Below, in pieces: positions 24,240 through 36,195 of a stretch of 64,000 bases of DNA (the stretch's first letter is position 1; the number at the start of each line of letters is the position of its first letter). Both the position numbers and the translations under genes were made by a program. The stretch is from contig CM065884.1 of NCBI GenBank assembly GCA_033439255.1, positions 2,480,001 to 2,544,000 of the forward strand, written 5' to 3'. The DNA comes from Hericium rajendrae (Eukaryota > Basidiomycota > Agaricomycetes > Russulales > Hericiaceae). The notes beneath the pieces were generated by a model. It was not told the origin of the DNA. It saw nothing but the letters and a program-made list of their open reading frames with translations, and did not search any database.

Positions 24240-24590
24240 AATCCATACGGACAGAGTGGAGCTCAGCATGGGCATACGGGTGAAATCAAGGTGATGCACA
24301 TGCATGAGAGGCCGCATGGGTGTAGGTGAGTTGGCACAGTGTGAGTGACTTGGTGCAGGTGCATGGGAGTTGGTGTAGGTGCAAGTGAGGTCACGTGGGT
24401 GTAACAAAGTCAGTCAGGGTACGAGCGACTTGGCAGGGGGTGAGCAAGGCAGTGAGGGTGCAAGTGAGGTGGCACAGTCATGCAGGAGGCCGCGTAGGTG
24501 CATGGAGTCAGTGGAGGCATGCAGGAGTCATGTGGGAGAGGCCGTGTGAGCGCGCGACTGAATTAGCACAGGCATGTGTGATGGAGGTGG
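24240..24590. repeat. G/T-rich minisatellite
   Basis: Repeats of GTGCAGGTGCATGGGAGTTG-like units. They are the reverse-complement style of the C/T-rich array at 25200-26345, so the two arrays lie in inverted orientation about 0.6 kb apart. Confidence 0.6.
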
Positions 24591-25064
24591 ACACAAGTGA
24601 TAGTGGACCAGAGTGCAACTGGCCTGAAGATGAGAGCATTGCTCAACATCTTGAGCGATGCTCTCTTGATCAGCATGAGAAAGACATAAAATGTGTGTTT
24701 ACTTACCATGAAGTCCCAGATGATCCATCCAATGAGATAACACTAAAAGGGGATGCACCAGCAGGAAAAAATAGAGAGAAAGGAGTGAGGATGGTGGATA
24801 GACAAGATGATGTGGCATCCAAGTCAAAATCACACATGTCGAGCGCACAGGGCTGTGTGGCCTGATTCATTTGAATGCTCATATATGTGCATTCAAATGA
24901 ATCGGTACATGGTGGACCATGCATCTACAAACACATCTCTCGACACTCAACTTGAACAAAAAAAACTGCAGGGGATGTGTGAAAAACATTTGGCTACAGT
25001 CAAATGCTTGACATGCCTGGCTTTTCAAACCTCTCAGGTATGTTTCCTTCATTCAAAGAATTAA
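24579..25064 (+). other. Possible gene fragment plus stem-loop
   Basis: An open frame from 24579 to 24865 (MEVDTSDSGPECNWPEDESI...) has normal-looking composition but no domain I know. It ends next to a perfect 15-bp inverted repeat (GATTCATTTGAATGC at 24864-24878, complement at 24889-24903, 10-nt loop). A second open stretch after the stem-loop encodes KHLATVKCLTCLAFQTSQ. It could be a decayed exon pair or chance. Confidence 0.25.
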
Positions 25065-25199
25065 CTCACACATCTTTGTCAGGTATTTAGGCAATTATAC
25101 ACCAGGAAAGAGCTGTATAGGGCTACAAGGTGAGTATAACAGTTTTATTAGCCTTTTTTTGCACTAATATAGAGAGTATTGCCTACTAATATGGGTGAT

Positions 25200-26345
25200 A
25201 CTCTCATTTTGACTCTGCATATGCCTCTGCTGAGTCGTGTGTGCTGCTGTCTGCTCACATACACCCCTGCCAACTCACACACACTCACGCCGCTGACTGC
25301 ATGCCTCCACAGACACACCTGTCCTCCAACCACATCATCCATGCTCGTGCAGCCTCCTGGGTGCTCACACCAATTCCTGCACACTCCCATTGCCTCACAC
25401 ATGCCATTGTTGCCTTCTGTGTGCCCTTGTCACCTCTTGCACACTCCCACTGGCTTGCCTGTCCTCCCACTGCCTCCCTTGCACTCTTGTCACCTTGCAC
25501 ACACCCGCGCTGGCTCTCTTCCACCTGTGCTGGCTCTCTTCCACCTGTGCTGGCTCTCTCACACCTGCACTGAGTCATTTGCACTTGTGCCAACTCCCTC
25601 ACATCCATGTCACCTCCCTTGCATCTGCATCTCCTCGTGCACCTGCATGCCACCATCTGCATGCCCCTGCTATCTCTCATGCCTCAGTGCCATCTCCTGC
25701 ACCTTGGGCACCATCTTCTGCACTCCAGTGCTGTCTTCTGGGCATCTGGCAACATCTTGTGCATGTTAGTGTCACCTCGCGTGCTTCTGCGAGATGGTGT
25801 GGTCTCCTGCACACTGACATTGCCTCCTGTGCATCTGTGCCATTTCTCACGTGCCTGTGCCATCCCCCACACATCTGCACTGCCTCACATGCATCTGCAC
25901 CATCTTTCCCACATGCATGCTGTCTCCGCCATGCGCATGTTGCCTCCTCCAAGCTCCTGCCATGTCCCATCTCCTCTCGGTGCTGGCACTGTCTCGTGTG
26001 TGTTGGCACCATCTTGTGCACACTGGCACTGTCTACCTCATGCCTGCACCATTCCCTGAGCATTCACATTGTCTCTCGCACATTTGCGCTGTCTTGTGCA
26101 TGCTGTTGCTGTCTCTTCCATGCCCACATTGTCTCCCACATGCCTGCGTCATCTCCCATGCATCAGCACTCTCTTGTGCTTGCTGGCTCTGTCTTTCCTG
26201 TGTCTGCACCACCTCCTGTGCATCCACACCATCTCTCCCACACCGGTGCCATCTCTCCCATGTCATTGTCATCTCTTCTGCACTGCATGCCATTGTCATC
26301 TCTCCTGCACTGCATGCCCATGCTGCCTTGCACATGCTGGCACCA
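25200..26345. repeat. C/T-rich degenerate minisatellite, about 1.1 kb
   Basis: Continuous repetition of words such as CTCCTGCACACTGGCACTGTC, about 20-30 bp each, interspersed with CACCATCTC and GCATCTGC. All three plus frames are open for long distances with His/Cys/Leu/Ser-rich repeats, which is what an uninterrupted repeat produces. Not accepted as coding. Confidence 0.65.
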
Positions 26346-27241
26346 CCTTCATCAGTACTCTTACAAACTTTCTGCTGGATCTTATTCTGTCTGATCTTGT
26401 CTGATCACCTTATATACCTGACAGATTGGTCATTTCTGGCTAAAAACAAAATCAGGCAAGTCAGGCAGAGTCAGATTTTATCAGATATGCATTTACACCC
26501 AGACCTAGTTAGATTTGAAATATCTTCTGCTGCCAGACAGATCAGGCAGGGTATAGTCTCCCAGACACAGTCAGATTTTGAATGTTGTTCAGATTTCAGA
26601 TATTCTTCAGATTTTAGATGTTGATCAGATTTTTTTTTCTTGTCAGGTCAGCCAGGCAGGGTGTAGTCTCCCAGACACAATCAGATTTTAGGTGTCTTTC
26701 AGATTTTTTGCTGTCAGACAGATCAGGCAGGGTGTAGTCTCTCAGACACAGTCAGATTTTGAGGTTCTTCAGATTTTAAATGTTTATCAGATTTGTTTTC
26801 TTGTCAATTTAGCCAGGCAGGTGTAATCTCTTAGACATAGTTAGATATCAATTAACATTTAGATTTTAGCTCAATATCAAATCAAGCAGAATAATTAAAA
26901 ATTAACAAGTGTAGATGGATAGACATGAATATAAGACAGTGCACTAATGTGCATTGAATAAACTTGCAAGTGAAAATGAATGTGAGTTTGAACAGAGGAT
27001 AAAAATCCAATATATTGTTATTATTAGATAAAAGCTATGCAGACCAAGTAGAATATTAGTGTTGTTATATTGTACCACTTTAGTTGTAGACCTGCATCAT
27101 AAATTACACTGGCAGATGTTTATGAGTCTAATTAAAAATTTGGTGATGCCCAACATTATCAAGCCTATGACCAAAACAGATAGTAGTTTGCAACACATTG
27201 TAAAACTGCCTGAAGAGGTCTACAATAGATAATATGAACAA

Positions 27242-27380
27242 CATCAGAAACCTTCAGACTTTCTGTTTGATCTGCAAGGCATGTTAGTGTCTGATGCAAC
27301 TGCTGCAGATCATGCAAAGATACAATCAGACACTGTCAGATGCCTCATAGGTCAAACAGAAGTTTTGAAGGTTCCTGATA
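27242..27380. mobile_element. Small TIR element nested in the 3.3 kb element, about 139 bp
   Basis: It starts CATCAGAAACCTTCAGACTT and ends GAAGGTTCCTGAT(A), the last G being changed. Flanking AA is on both sides (27240-27241, 27381-27382). It belongs to the same CATCAGG family. Confidence 0.7.
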
Positions 27381-27539
27381 AATCAAAATAAACTAAAAGT
27401 TGCTCCAATCCATGTACTAGACATTTGCTGATGTGGCAAGTGGTTGACAAAGTTATTGTAAACTCAAGGTTGTAAGTCATCTTTAGCTGTAAACTGCCTC
27501 TAGATCAGTAGACTAAGATCACAGATCACATCCATACAA

Positions 27540-28260
27540 AATAGTACTACAGCATGATGCATAAGGGCTTGTTGAGAAGAAATTATATAGGGCTTTCAAA
27601 TACATCTAAGAATATAATGATTAGACAAAAACTGATTGAGATAGATCAAGATCTCTTGTTTAAGAGGATCAGAAGCAGAAATGGTCCTGCACAGATGAGT
27701 TTTGCAAATATCAGACTGTATAATGCCTTATTTAAAAGCAATAAATCAGACCTTTCCAATGCATTCAAGATCAAGAAAAAGTGCCCAAAATTGACTAAGA
27801 TATCATTCAATCTTTCTTCAAAACAAAAATGCATCGCGTGCCATGAGTTTAACACACAACACAGCGTATAAGGGCTCGTTGGAAAGCAGCTGAAAAGAGC
27901 TTTCCGATGCATCTAAGAGCGTCAAAGTCAGTTACAAATTGAGTGAGGTACCCCTCTATCTTCTTCTCAGAAAATCAAAACAAGAAAATGGATTGCATTT
28001 CATGAATTTTGCACATAATCCAGTCTATGAGGGCTTGTTGGAAAGCTGTTTTTCACATCTTTCCAATGCATCTAAGATCGAGAAAAAGCGCCCACAATTG
28101 ATTAAGATATCAATCAATCTCCTTCCAAAACAAAAATGCATCGCATTCCACGAGTTTGACACATAACATGGCATATAAAGGCTTGTTGGAAAGCGGTTGA
28201 AAAGACCTTTCGAACGCATCTAAGAGCGTCGAAATCCGATGCAAATTGAGCAAGCTACAA
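27540..28260. repeat. Tandem repeats of about 120-170 bp
   Basis: Three degenerate units share AAAATGCATCGC...CACGAGTT, then AAGGGCTCGTTGGAAAGC, TTTCCGATGCATCTAAGAGC and CAAATTGAG. The words GGGCTCGTTGGAAAGC resemble the start of R1 (GGGCTCATTGAAAGC), hinting at a distant common origin. Confidence 0.6.
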
Positions 28261-28386
28261 GCACCAGATCATATGTCTTTGTTTAATTGTGGCTATGTGG
28301 CTGATTTAAACTCCGATTCAAAGACATCTCTGATGAGTTTGCTCCGAAATACCTCTCTCTCTGCAACCACCACCATCTCTGCTCTT

Positions 28387-29290
28387 GAAGGTAAGTTTGT
28401 TATCTTTGTTACCTTTGACTTCATTTCCGCTTTTTTGTAGTTATGTGACTACTACTCCTAAGGTAAGTATTGTTGACTTTGTTATCTTTTTGATCTTTTT
28501 TGCTTTTTTGTAGTGCTACTACACTTCTAAGATAAGCATTTGTTACCTTTGTTATGTTCCTTACACTAATGTTGTTATCTTTTTTGTACACTTTTGCTTT
28601 TTTGTAGTCATTGCTACAATTATAAGGTAAGTTTTGTTATCTTTCTTATGTTTTCACTTTTTGTAGTGTTTGTTATATGATTAAGATAAGTTTTGTTATC
28701 TTTCTTATCTTATTACAACTGATGTTGTTATCTTTCTAGTTTATTTTCACTTTTTTGTAGTCTTTGTTATACTTCTAAGGTATGATTTGTTATCTTTCTT
28801 ATGTTGCTTTTACTAATGTTGTAATCTTTTCACTATATTTTGCTTTTTTGTAGTCTTTCTTATCATTGTAAGTTCTGTTTTGTTATCTTTTCTTACATTT
28901 TTGCTTTTTGTAGACTTTAGTATACTTTTAAGGTAAGCTTTGTTATCTTTCTTATATTTCTTACATTTATATTGTTATCTTTTTAGTAGATTTTCGCTTT
29001 TTGTAGTCTTGACTACACTTCTAAGATAAGTTTTGTTATCTTTGTTATCTTGTCAAGACTAATAAAGTTGTAGTCTTTCAGATTTATTTTTGCTTTTTTG
29101 TAGTCATTATAAGGTAAGTGTTGTTATCTTTTTAATCAATTTTCGCTTTTTCTTATCTTTATAATGTTGTTATTTTTGTAGTCTGTTTTACTTTTTTGGT
29201 AGTTCTAAGATAAGTCTTATAATCTTTGTTATGTTTTTCAGCCTGATGTTGTTATATTTGTAGCTTTTTTGCTTTTTTTTGTAGTTGAGG
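28387..29290 (+). repeat. Tandem array of intron-like units (splice-site repeats)
   Basis: About ten units, each with a 3' splice-site-like TGCTTTTTTGTAG, then a 15-20 nt segment such as TCTTTGTTATACTTCTAA, then a 5' splice-site-like GGTAAGTTTTGTTATC and T-rich filler. TAG ends occur near 28440, 28513, 28607, 28666, 28760, 28853, 28913, 29006, 29103, 29181 and 29284. The first donor (AAG/GTAAGT, 28390) follows an open stretch encoding SLMSLLRNTSLSATTTISALE. The array could be tandemly duplicated introns separating mini-exons, or a plain repeat that happens to match splice consensus. Confidence 0.6.
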
Positions 29291-29663
29291 TCAGGATGAT
29301 TACTTATGTAGTTGATATGATATTTGTGTAGTCTATAGATATATTAATTGATTGAAAAGTATAAATTCAATGTATGATATCAGATTTGAAATTGCTATCA
29401 GATTTAAAGCTGCTGTCAGCTTTAAATCTGAGGTCAGATATGAAATCTGGAGCAGATACAAAATCTAGAGCCAAACATGAAATCTGGAGCCAGACATGAA
29501 ATCTGGAGCCAAGCATAAATCTGAGATCAGAAGTAAAATCTGAGGCCAGATATAAATCTGATTGTATCTGTGATACTATACCCTGCATGATTGCCTGATG
29601 TGTCTGAATGTTGCTCTCAGGTGCAATCAGACATGGCCAGAAAGTTTGTAAGAGTACTGATGT

Positions 29664-29960
29664 TCTGCACATCTGTGCTGCCTTATGCCCTTTTGCACTG
29701 CCCCCCATGCCTGGCCATCTCCTCCACACCTGTACCTTTCTCCCCTCATATGCCCATGCCACCTCACGCACTTTTGCGCTGCCTCTGCTGTGCCCACACC
29801 ACTTTGTCTGCATCCCTGCTGCTTGCTCGCATCTATGCCCAGCTGTGCATGCTCACACCCAATCCTTCCTACCTGTACACAACTAGCTGTGCACGCTCCC
29901 ACTGACTCCCACATTTTGCATCCATGTGGGAACTGTTTTGCTGCAGCAAAACAGTTCTCA
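29664..29960. repeat. C/T-rich minisatellite ending in a 28-bp palindrome
   Basis: Same character as 25200-26345. A perfect palindrome GAACTGTTTTGCTG/CAGCAAAACAGTTC lies at 29930-29957. Confidence 0.6.
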
Positions 29961-30389
29961 TGCTCAGAAGTAGATGTATTCTTACCTTGTAAAGTAGAGT
30001 TATAATATAATATAATGAAGTATATTCTACATTGGCTGAACCTTCTAATCCCTTGGCCTATGTGGAGTGGTATATGCCATTCGAACCAACAGCAAACAAC
30101 TGATATATGTCTATTAGACCATTTGGAAGCTTTATTATGAATATACGACTTGATTTCTCCTCTCAGAATATGATTGCTACAAATACTACTATAGCTGAGT
30201 TGTGTATTACATACCAAGATGCTTCCATCAATATCTAATCATTGGCAATCATAGTTCAGAAGTCTTCTATTTATATCTGGCAGCAGTTACTATGGCATGA
30301 CCCCAGCTATCAATCAAAAAACCATTTTTTCAGATGAAGTTTTACCTGTCAAGCATTAAACACATTTATTATAAATTAAAACACAAGAA
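29961..30389. other. AT-rich DNA, nothing recognised
   Basis: No coding, repeat boundary or RNA feature could be supported between the minisatellite and R1 copy b. Confidence 0.4.
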
Positions 30390-31730
30390 AAAACAAAATG
30401 GCCAGAGGTGGAATTGAACCTGAGCAAACACCTTAACGGCCATTAAGGCATTGCTTACATAAGCAAAACTCGGTTTTGAAGTGCAACATCTCCCTGCTAG
30501 CCTTTTCTTCAAACAGTTGTTGAAGCCAGTGGTCCCTCTATCAGTGGCTGTAACACTTTCAGACTACTTCTCCTCCCCTCGATATGGGTGGGTGAAGAGG
30601 ATGTCTACCCGATGACTGTAGTGGTCGTTCTGTATGTATCTCACTCGCTGATGTGGCAGACTAATTTCATTTTAGCTCTATCAATACTGCACCAATGAAG
30701 ATGAATGAGGGCTCATTGAAAGCCGATTTGTAGCTGCTTTTAGATGATATCTTGTGAGTCATAATAGCATCACTGGTAACCAAGATATAGGGGTATGACT
30801 GATTGATGATGTGGCAGATATACTGGATCATATCTTCACTTTCTGTGATCTGATTTTTGCATTCTAAATTGCTTTGCAAAGCTGCTATATAGTATGTTCC
30901 AACCCAGATTACTGCTTGTTGATTGATTCATTTGTTGCAAAGCTATCAGACAGTCATTGTTTACAGTAAGCTAACTCTTGGATGCATGTTTTGCTTATGT
31001 AAGCAGGTGCTAATACTTCATTCAGCTGCATAAGGTCCTGTGGGATCAGAGAGTTTCAGAACCCAGTGCTACTGATAAATTGCATTTTTGGCTCATTTAA
31101 GTAATAAACAGTATCTAACTTTGTTTGCTGTATATCTTTTTACTGGCTTTGTCTTTCCATAAGCAGTAATTGTATTGGAGACTGGTTTTCTGATAGATCC
31201 AAACAAACTTGTGAACAAGTGAATCAGCAGAGAACTGACCAGTTTAGCTAGAATTCAAACATTTTAGGGGGGAAAACAAAGAAATGCTTCACATTCTGCG
31301 AGTTCTTAGCCAATCCAGACGCATAAAATATGGCTGAAAAGAATGAGTATATTTAGATGCACTTGAGAATGAGTAAATCGGTTGAGAATTGACTATGATA
31401 GCTTAAGTTCAAGTGTTGCAGGGGGAAATGTAGGAACTCATTGCACTCTGTGAGTTCTGCACAGATCAGGATGTCAAAATACTACCAGAAAGTGATAAAT
31501 GAGTAGATCCAGATGCATTTGAGAACAGGTGAATTGGTTGAGAACTGATCAAGTTACATTAAATCAAGTGTAAATAAAAGTCTGGTCAGACCTGGAGTTG
31601 AACCTGCAAACTCATCAGATCAGTGATCTTACAATTAGATAAGCTGACTGCCAAATGGGGGTAGTGGTCATTTTGGTGTCATTTTCGATAGGAAAATCTG
31701 GTATAGAGTAAACAATTCTAAGGAATCGTA
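30390..31730 (-). repeat. R1 repeat, copy b
   Basis: From 30709 onward it matches position 1 onward of the window (GGGCTCATTGAAAGC). It ends at 31714-31730 with the same GATTCTAAGGAATCGTAA hairpin terminus. It has fewer 160-bp units than copy a. A tRNA-like B-box complement (GGAATTGAACC, about 30411-30421) and a short palindrome TTAACGGCCATTAA lie at its left side; another (GGAGTTGAACC) is near 31600. Confidence 0.7.
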
Positions 31731-31735
31731 AATAA

Positions 31736-32300
31736 AAGTCAGATTATCACTACTTTTCAGATGAAGTCAGGTAGGTCTCTATTGTCCAGATGTTCTCAGA
31801 CATATCAGATTCTTACATATCTGTTAGATGAAGATCATCTTGTCAGACATTCAACAAATGTCAGATTATTTCTACTTTTCAGACAAGGTCAGGTAGGTCT
31901 TTATCATTCAGAATTTTTCAGACATGTCAGAATCTTAAAAACCTGTCAGATGAAGATCATTCTGTTAGACATTTTATAAATGTTAGACAATTGTTACTTT
32001 TCAGATAGAGTCAGATAGGTCTCTATTATTCAGATACTTTTAGATATGCCAGACCTTTGAACTTTGGTCAGACATTACTAAGTCTTTCAGAGATTGAATT
32101 CAAGTCAAATAGCTGCTACTTTTCAAATAAAGTTAAATAAGTCCTTATCATTTAGGTCCTTTTAAACACATAAGACTTATGAACTTGTTTCAGACATAAT
32201 TGATCCTGTCAGACATTAAATGAGAGTCAGACAGTAGCTATTTATCAGACAAAGTCAGATAGGCCTTCAAATACATCAGACTGTTTAGATTACAGACATC
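31736..32300. repeat. Tandem repeats of about 120 bp (CTACTTTTCAGA units)
   Basis: Four to five degenerate units contain CTACTTTTCAGATGAAGTCA, GGTAGGTCTCTATTGTCCAG, TTTTCAGACATGTCAGA and CTGTCAGATGAAGATCAT. The CAGA/TCAGAC richness resembles Plavaka subterminal repeats, so this may be a transposon end. Confidence 0.6.
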
Positions 32301-32311
32301 GAGCAAGGTCC

Positions 32312-35300
32312 TGTACGAGACAGACAATCAGAAACTCAGTGATGGGAATAAATCACTTCATTTGTCTATACCTGTATGAGATGAACAATCAGAAACTAGG
32401 TACAAGAAGTAAGTACAACATCGTTAATAAAAGAAGCACAATGGCTTACCTCAGTAATGAGAATAAATCACTGAGGTTAGCCGCATTGGTATGTGTGCCA
32501 TTAGTACCGAGCATGCAAGTGGCTGAATAAGTACTGTATAGTAGTTTATGTAATTGATCTGAGCTCCAAGCCCAGTAATCTAATCTTACGCGATAACGAG
32601 AAAAACAGACTTGCAGCATGGGCATTTGTCTGATCTCAACACACCCTCTCAAACCTCGTGCCATTCCAATCCAACTAATCCCCTCATCTTCTCCATCTTC
32701 AGACAGGTGAGGGCCTTTGTAAGGACATCAGCTGCCATCTCGGCAGTGGAACAATAGACAAGATCAATCTCATCGTGCTCAATGATATCACGTATGAAGT
32801 GGTAGTGTATGGCAATGTGCTTCATTCGTGAATGGAAGATGTTGTCCTTGATGAGCATCATAGCTGATTGGTTGTCACAGTGGAGTGGCGTTGATGTGTC
32901 AAATGGGGTAAGCATTTCTCCGAGGAAGGCTCACATCCAGACAGCTTCCTTGGTGGCATGAGTCATCGCGACGTACTCTGCCTCAGTACTCGATAAGGCA
33001 ACAATAGACTGCTTCTTGGAGGACCAAGAGACAGCTCCGCCATCAATGAGGAAGACATATCCAGAGATGGAGTGTCGGTGATCGCTAGATCCCCAGTCAG
33101 CATCTGAGTATCCCATGATGCCTGTTTCAGCATCACTCCCATAAGTCAACCATTCCTCCTTCGTTGCCTTAAGGTAGTGCAGGACATGTTTTGCACCCTC
33201 CCAGTATGTGCGGCCTGGATTCTGCATGAATTGTGAGAGGGTCATGACCGCGTATGCAATATCAGGGTGCATGCCTAGTGCCGCATATATAAGCGAGCCA
33301 ATGGCTTTGTGGTACAATACATTGCACATCTTCTTGTATTGCTATGGCATCGAGGGACTTTGAGCAGTTGTGAGCTGGAATGATGGGTCGAGAGCAGTGT
33401 CCAATGGCTTCAAATCTTCGAGATTGAAGCAGGCCAGGATAGTGTTGATGTATGCATGCTGTGACATCGAGATCATCTGCCCTCTCCGGTTGCACTTCAT
33501 CTCGATTCTGAGAAGCCAATGAATCTCACCTAAGTCAGTCATCTCGAAGTGTGCATTGAGCACATCTTTGACATCCATCATGGCACTGATCGAGGTAGCT
33601 GCTATCGCTAAATCATCGACCGACAACAATGAGTACGATTCCACCACCGGCACCGTGCCAGAAGAACACAGAGTGGTTGACAGACGACCGGGTAAATCTC
33701 ATGTCCAGGAAAGCAGCACAGAGTTTCTTGTACCACTGGTGACCAGCCTGCTTTAACCTATAAATGGGTTTAAATAAGGCACATACTTTATATTCCTCAC
33801 CAGGAACAGGAAAGCCCAGGGGCTGTTTTATGTAAATCTTCTTGTCGAGATCCCCATTGAGGTATGCATTTTTCACATCCATTTGGTGCAGCTCCCAGTT
33901 GAAGTGAGCAGCAAGCACTGTGAGAATACGAATCAACAAAAGTTTTGCGACAGGCACGAAAGTGTCAGTGAAATCAATGCCTGGGATCTGTGAGAATCTT
34001 TGGGCCACGAGGTGTGCCTTATATTTGATGATCGTGCTGGCAGCGTTGCATTTGATCTTGAAGACCCACTTGCTGCTGACGATGTCCATGTGGTCTGGCT
34101 TCTCAACGAGCTTCCAAGTACCCATTTTCTCCATTCTTGCCAACTCATCTTTAATTGCCTCCTCTCACTTCGGCCACTCAGCTCCAGCCCTCGCCTCATT
34201 CACTGTTCGCGGCTCGTCCATGCTCATGCTCACCATTGCCCATTCCACCTCATTTTCCGACAATCAGATGAAGATGTTGTCCAAGTTGTCCAAGTTGTCC
34301 GTCCCATCCGATATCGCCTCGCTGAACAGCGCAGCATCATCGCTGTTACTCTCGCTGCCCGGTGCATTGAAGTCAAGCGGGCGGTGCTGGTGTTGCAAAC
34401 CCAAGGGCACGAGAGGGGTGCAAGGGAGGCTGGTGGTGGAGCCAGCTCCTGTTTGGAGTAGGCGTACATACCGGAAGGGGAGGATGGTGCATTTGGCGTG
34501 AGGCACGTCAGGCAGTTCGACAGGTGTGTGGTTCGCTTGGGGCAGTGTCACAGGCATGGCAGTAGTAGCACTGACTGTGTGCAGCAGTTCGCGTGCTTGA
34601 GCGTTGGGCGCCAGGTTCAGAGCATCAGACTGCGTGGCCGTGTCGGTTGCACTCTGTGGTGTGGCAGCTGGTGCTAGGCCAGTGAGTGGGTCAGAATCGG
34701 AGGCATTAGCAGCAGGCATCAAGCCATTGCTCGGTGCTGTGCCATCTCCATCCAGTACAATCCACTCTTCGTCGCTGGTGCCAGAGAACATGTCGACAAG
34801 CTATGCTTCAGGCGGCTCATCTGTAACGGGCAGGAGTGTGCTGTCGTCCCATATAACATTGCATTCAATGGTTGTCATGTGGCGCTTTGGCCAGTACATG
34901 ATGATCTCCTTGCTGTCTGTGGTGTAGCCCACGAAACAGCCTTCATCGGTGTGTGGGTCCAATTTGCGCCAATTTTCCATGCGTATCCACACTTTACAGC
35001 CCCACTCAATGTAATGGTTGGTGCGTAAAGTACATCCGTGAGCTTGACGCGGCTTGTGCAACAGTCATTCGGGAAGTTGACTATGACATTGCCTCATCCT
35101 GTTGCATAGAAGATGTGTTTATCTGCAGCGATGATCGGCTTCAGCTCGATCTCATGGAAGTTGATGAATTCTGCCTGGAACGGTGAGTGATGATGACTCG
35201 CGCCAGTGTCAAGGCAGTGTGTCATGCCATCATCCTTCGGGCCATCGGAGATCACTGCAAAAGCAAAATTGGTGCTCAGGGCAGCTGCCAAATGGGTGCT

Positions 35301-35577
35301 GCTCCCGCTGTCCTTATCTCTGTCCTGCCTGTCATTGGGTCCCTGCCCCTTTGGCCATTGCCCTTCCTTGCCACCACCCTGGTGCCAGCAATTATCGACT
35401 GTGTGACCAGTGCGACTGCAATTTGTGCACGTCTTGCACTGCTCCTAAGCTCCACGGGCATTCTTCTGTGCCGTGAGGAGTGCCATCCCGTCAGACGACT
35501 TTGATAGACATGCTTGGATTTGCCGACGATCATATTCTTCAGTAATATAGGCAATGATCGTAAGTGGGTCCAACATT
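32312..35577 (-). mobile_element. Degenerate Ty1/copia element (copia-B), 5' end lost
   Basis: The 3' LTR is about 32312-32641 (TGTACGAGACAGACAATC...GATCTCAACA on plus), with a purine tract GAGGTTTGAGAGGG next to it on minus. The coding region follows to 35577, where the LTR of another copia derivative begins; no 5' LTR remains. It is a different family from the copia elements at 35.6-52.2 kb. Confidence 0.75.
32649..35577 (-). pseudogene. copia-B gag-pol remnant
   Basis: Reading on minus from 35577: the gag tail with a CX2CX4HX4C knuckle (CTNCSRTGHTVDNC), protease (CLDTGASHHHSPF, near 35.2 kb), then an abrupt jump to the integrase C terminus (GCKVWIR...DEGCFVGY). The zinc domain and catalytic core of integrase are therefore deleted around 35.05 kb. 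RT follows with YKAHLVAQRFSQIPGIDF, HQMDVKNAYLNGDL and a disrupted LLSVDDLAIA, then RNase H (GYSDADWGSS, ALSSTEAEYVAM, HCDNQSAMML, DVLTKALT). There are several stops and frame changes, so the copy is dead. Confidence 0.85.
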
Positions 35578-36195
35578 TGTTGAAGTCTTTTGACTCAGCA
35601 TCCTAGTGCAAAATCACAGCACAGTCAAGGCTCGATCCTAGGTTCTTCTGCAAGCATGCAGACACCTAGAGTTGAACCTAGGACTTGTGACTAGCTTGTA
35701 GTCTCTGAGATTCAATCTTAGAGACACTTGCTTAGTGCACACTACTCGGGAGTTGAACCTATGATCTTATGCTTTAATGTACTAGTCAGGATTCGAACCC
35801 GGGACCCTTACAGGTCAGTCTAGCACACTTTAACACTTAGCCAACTGGTTGTTGTTACAGGACTATTTTTCTCACTCGCATTGCCTTGTCTATTGCTCTG
35901 CTTACTCTATGGCTTACTTCACTTTTGCTCTTTCGGGCCTTGCCCTTGTTGGTTGTGTCTACTGTACAGTTTTGAAGCCACTGCCCGGCAACTTCCGTAG
36001 AGCGTCGTACACCTGTGGTCCCATCGACTGTGAGCTCCTTAGTTGCTCACATTGGACTGCAGGTGCGCTATAGTGTTTCTTTCTCATGTATCTAGTTGCT
36101 CACATTGGACTGCAGTCTCTAATCGATCCCTGTGTCTCCCTCTCGCTTCCTGCGCTCCTGAGTCACTCTCTATCGCTCAGATTTTCACTTGAACA
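35578..36195 (+). repeat. copia LTR, plus orientation (left LTR of copia-1)
   Basis: About 618 bp, TGTTGAAGTC...TTGAACA. It carries, in reverse, the tRNA-like and B-box-like array described for 38587-38802. It retains the 12-bp segment (complement of CATAGAGTAAGC) absent from the LTRs at 43909 and 46198. Confidence 0.85.

Larger units (their letters stand above)
26350..29662. mobile_element. Non-autonomous TIR element, 3.3 kb, related to the Plavaka transposon
   Basis: The terminal inverted repeats are identical over 25 bp, starting CATCAGTACTCTTACAAACT on the left and its complement ending at 29662. The flanking dinucleotide TT is present on both sides. The subterminal zones (26380-26870 and 29380-29600) are arrays of CAGATTTTGA/CAGACAGATCAGGCAGG words, like those of 23600-24137. 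No transposase is present. The interior holds a nested small element, ~145-bp tandem repeats and an array of splice-site-like units. It was probably mobilised by a Plavaka transposase. Confidence 0.75.

Noticed and set aside
25179-26624. Long overlapping open frames (up to 334 codons) rich in His, Cys, Leu and Ser
   Set aside because: They arise from an uninterrupted C/T-rich minisatellite that is open in several frames at once; no domain, start context or intron structure supports a gene.
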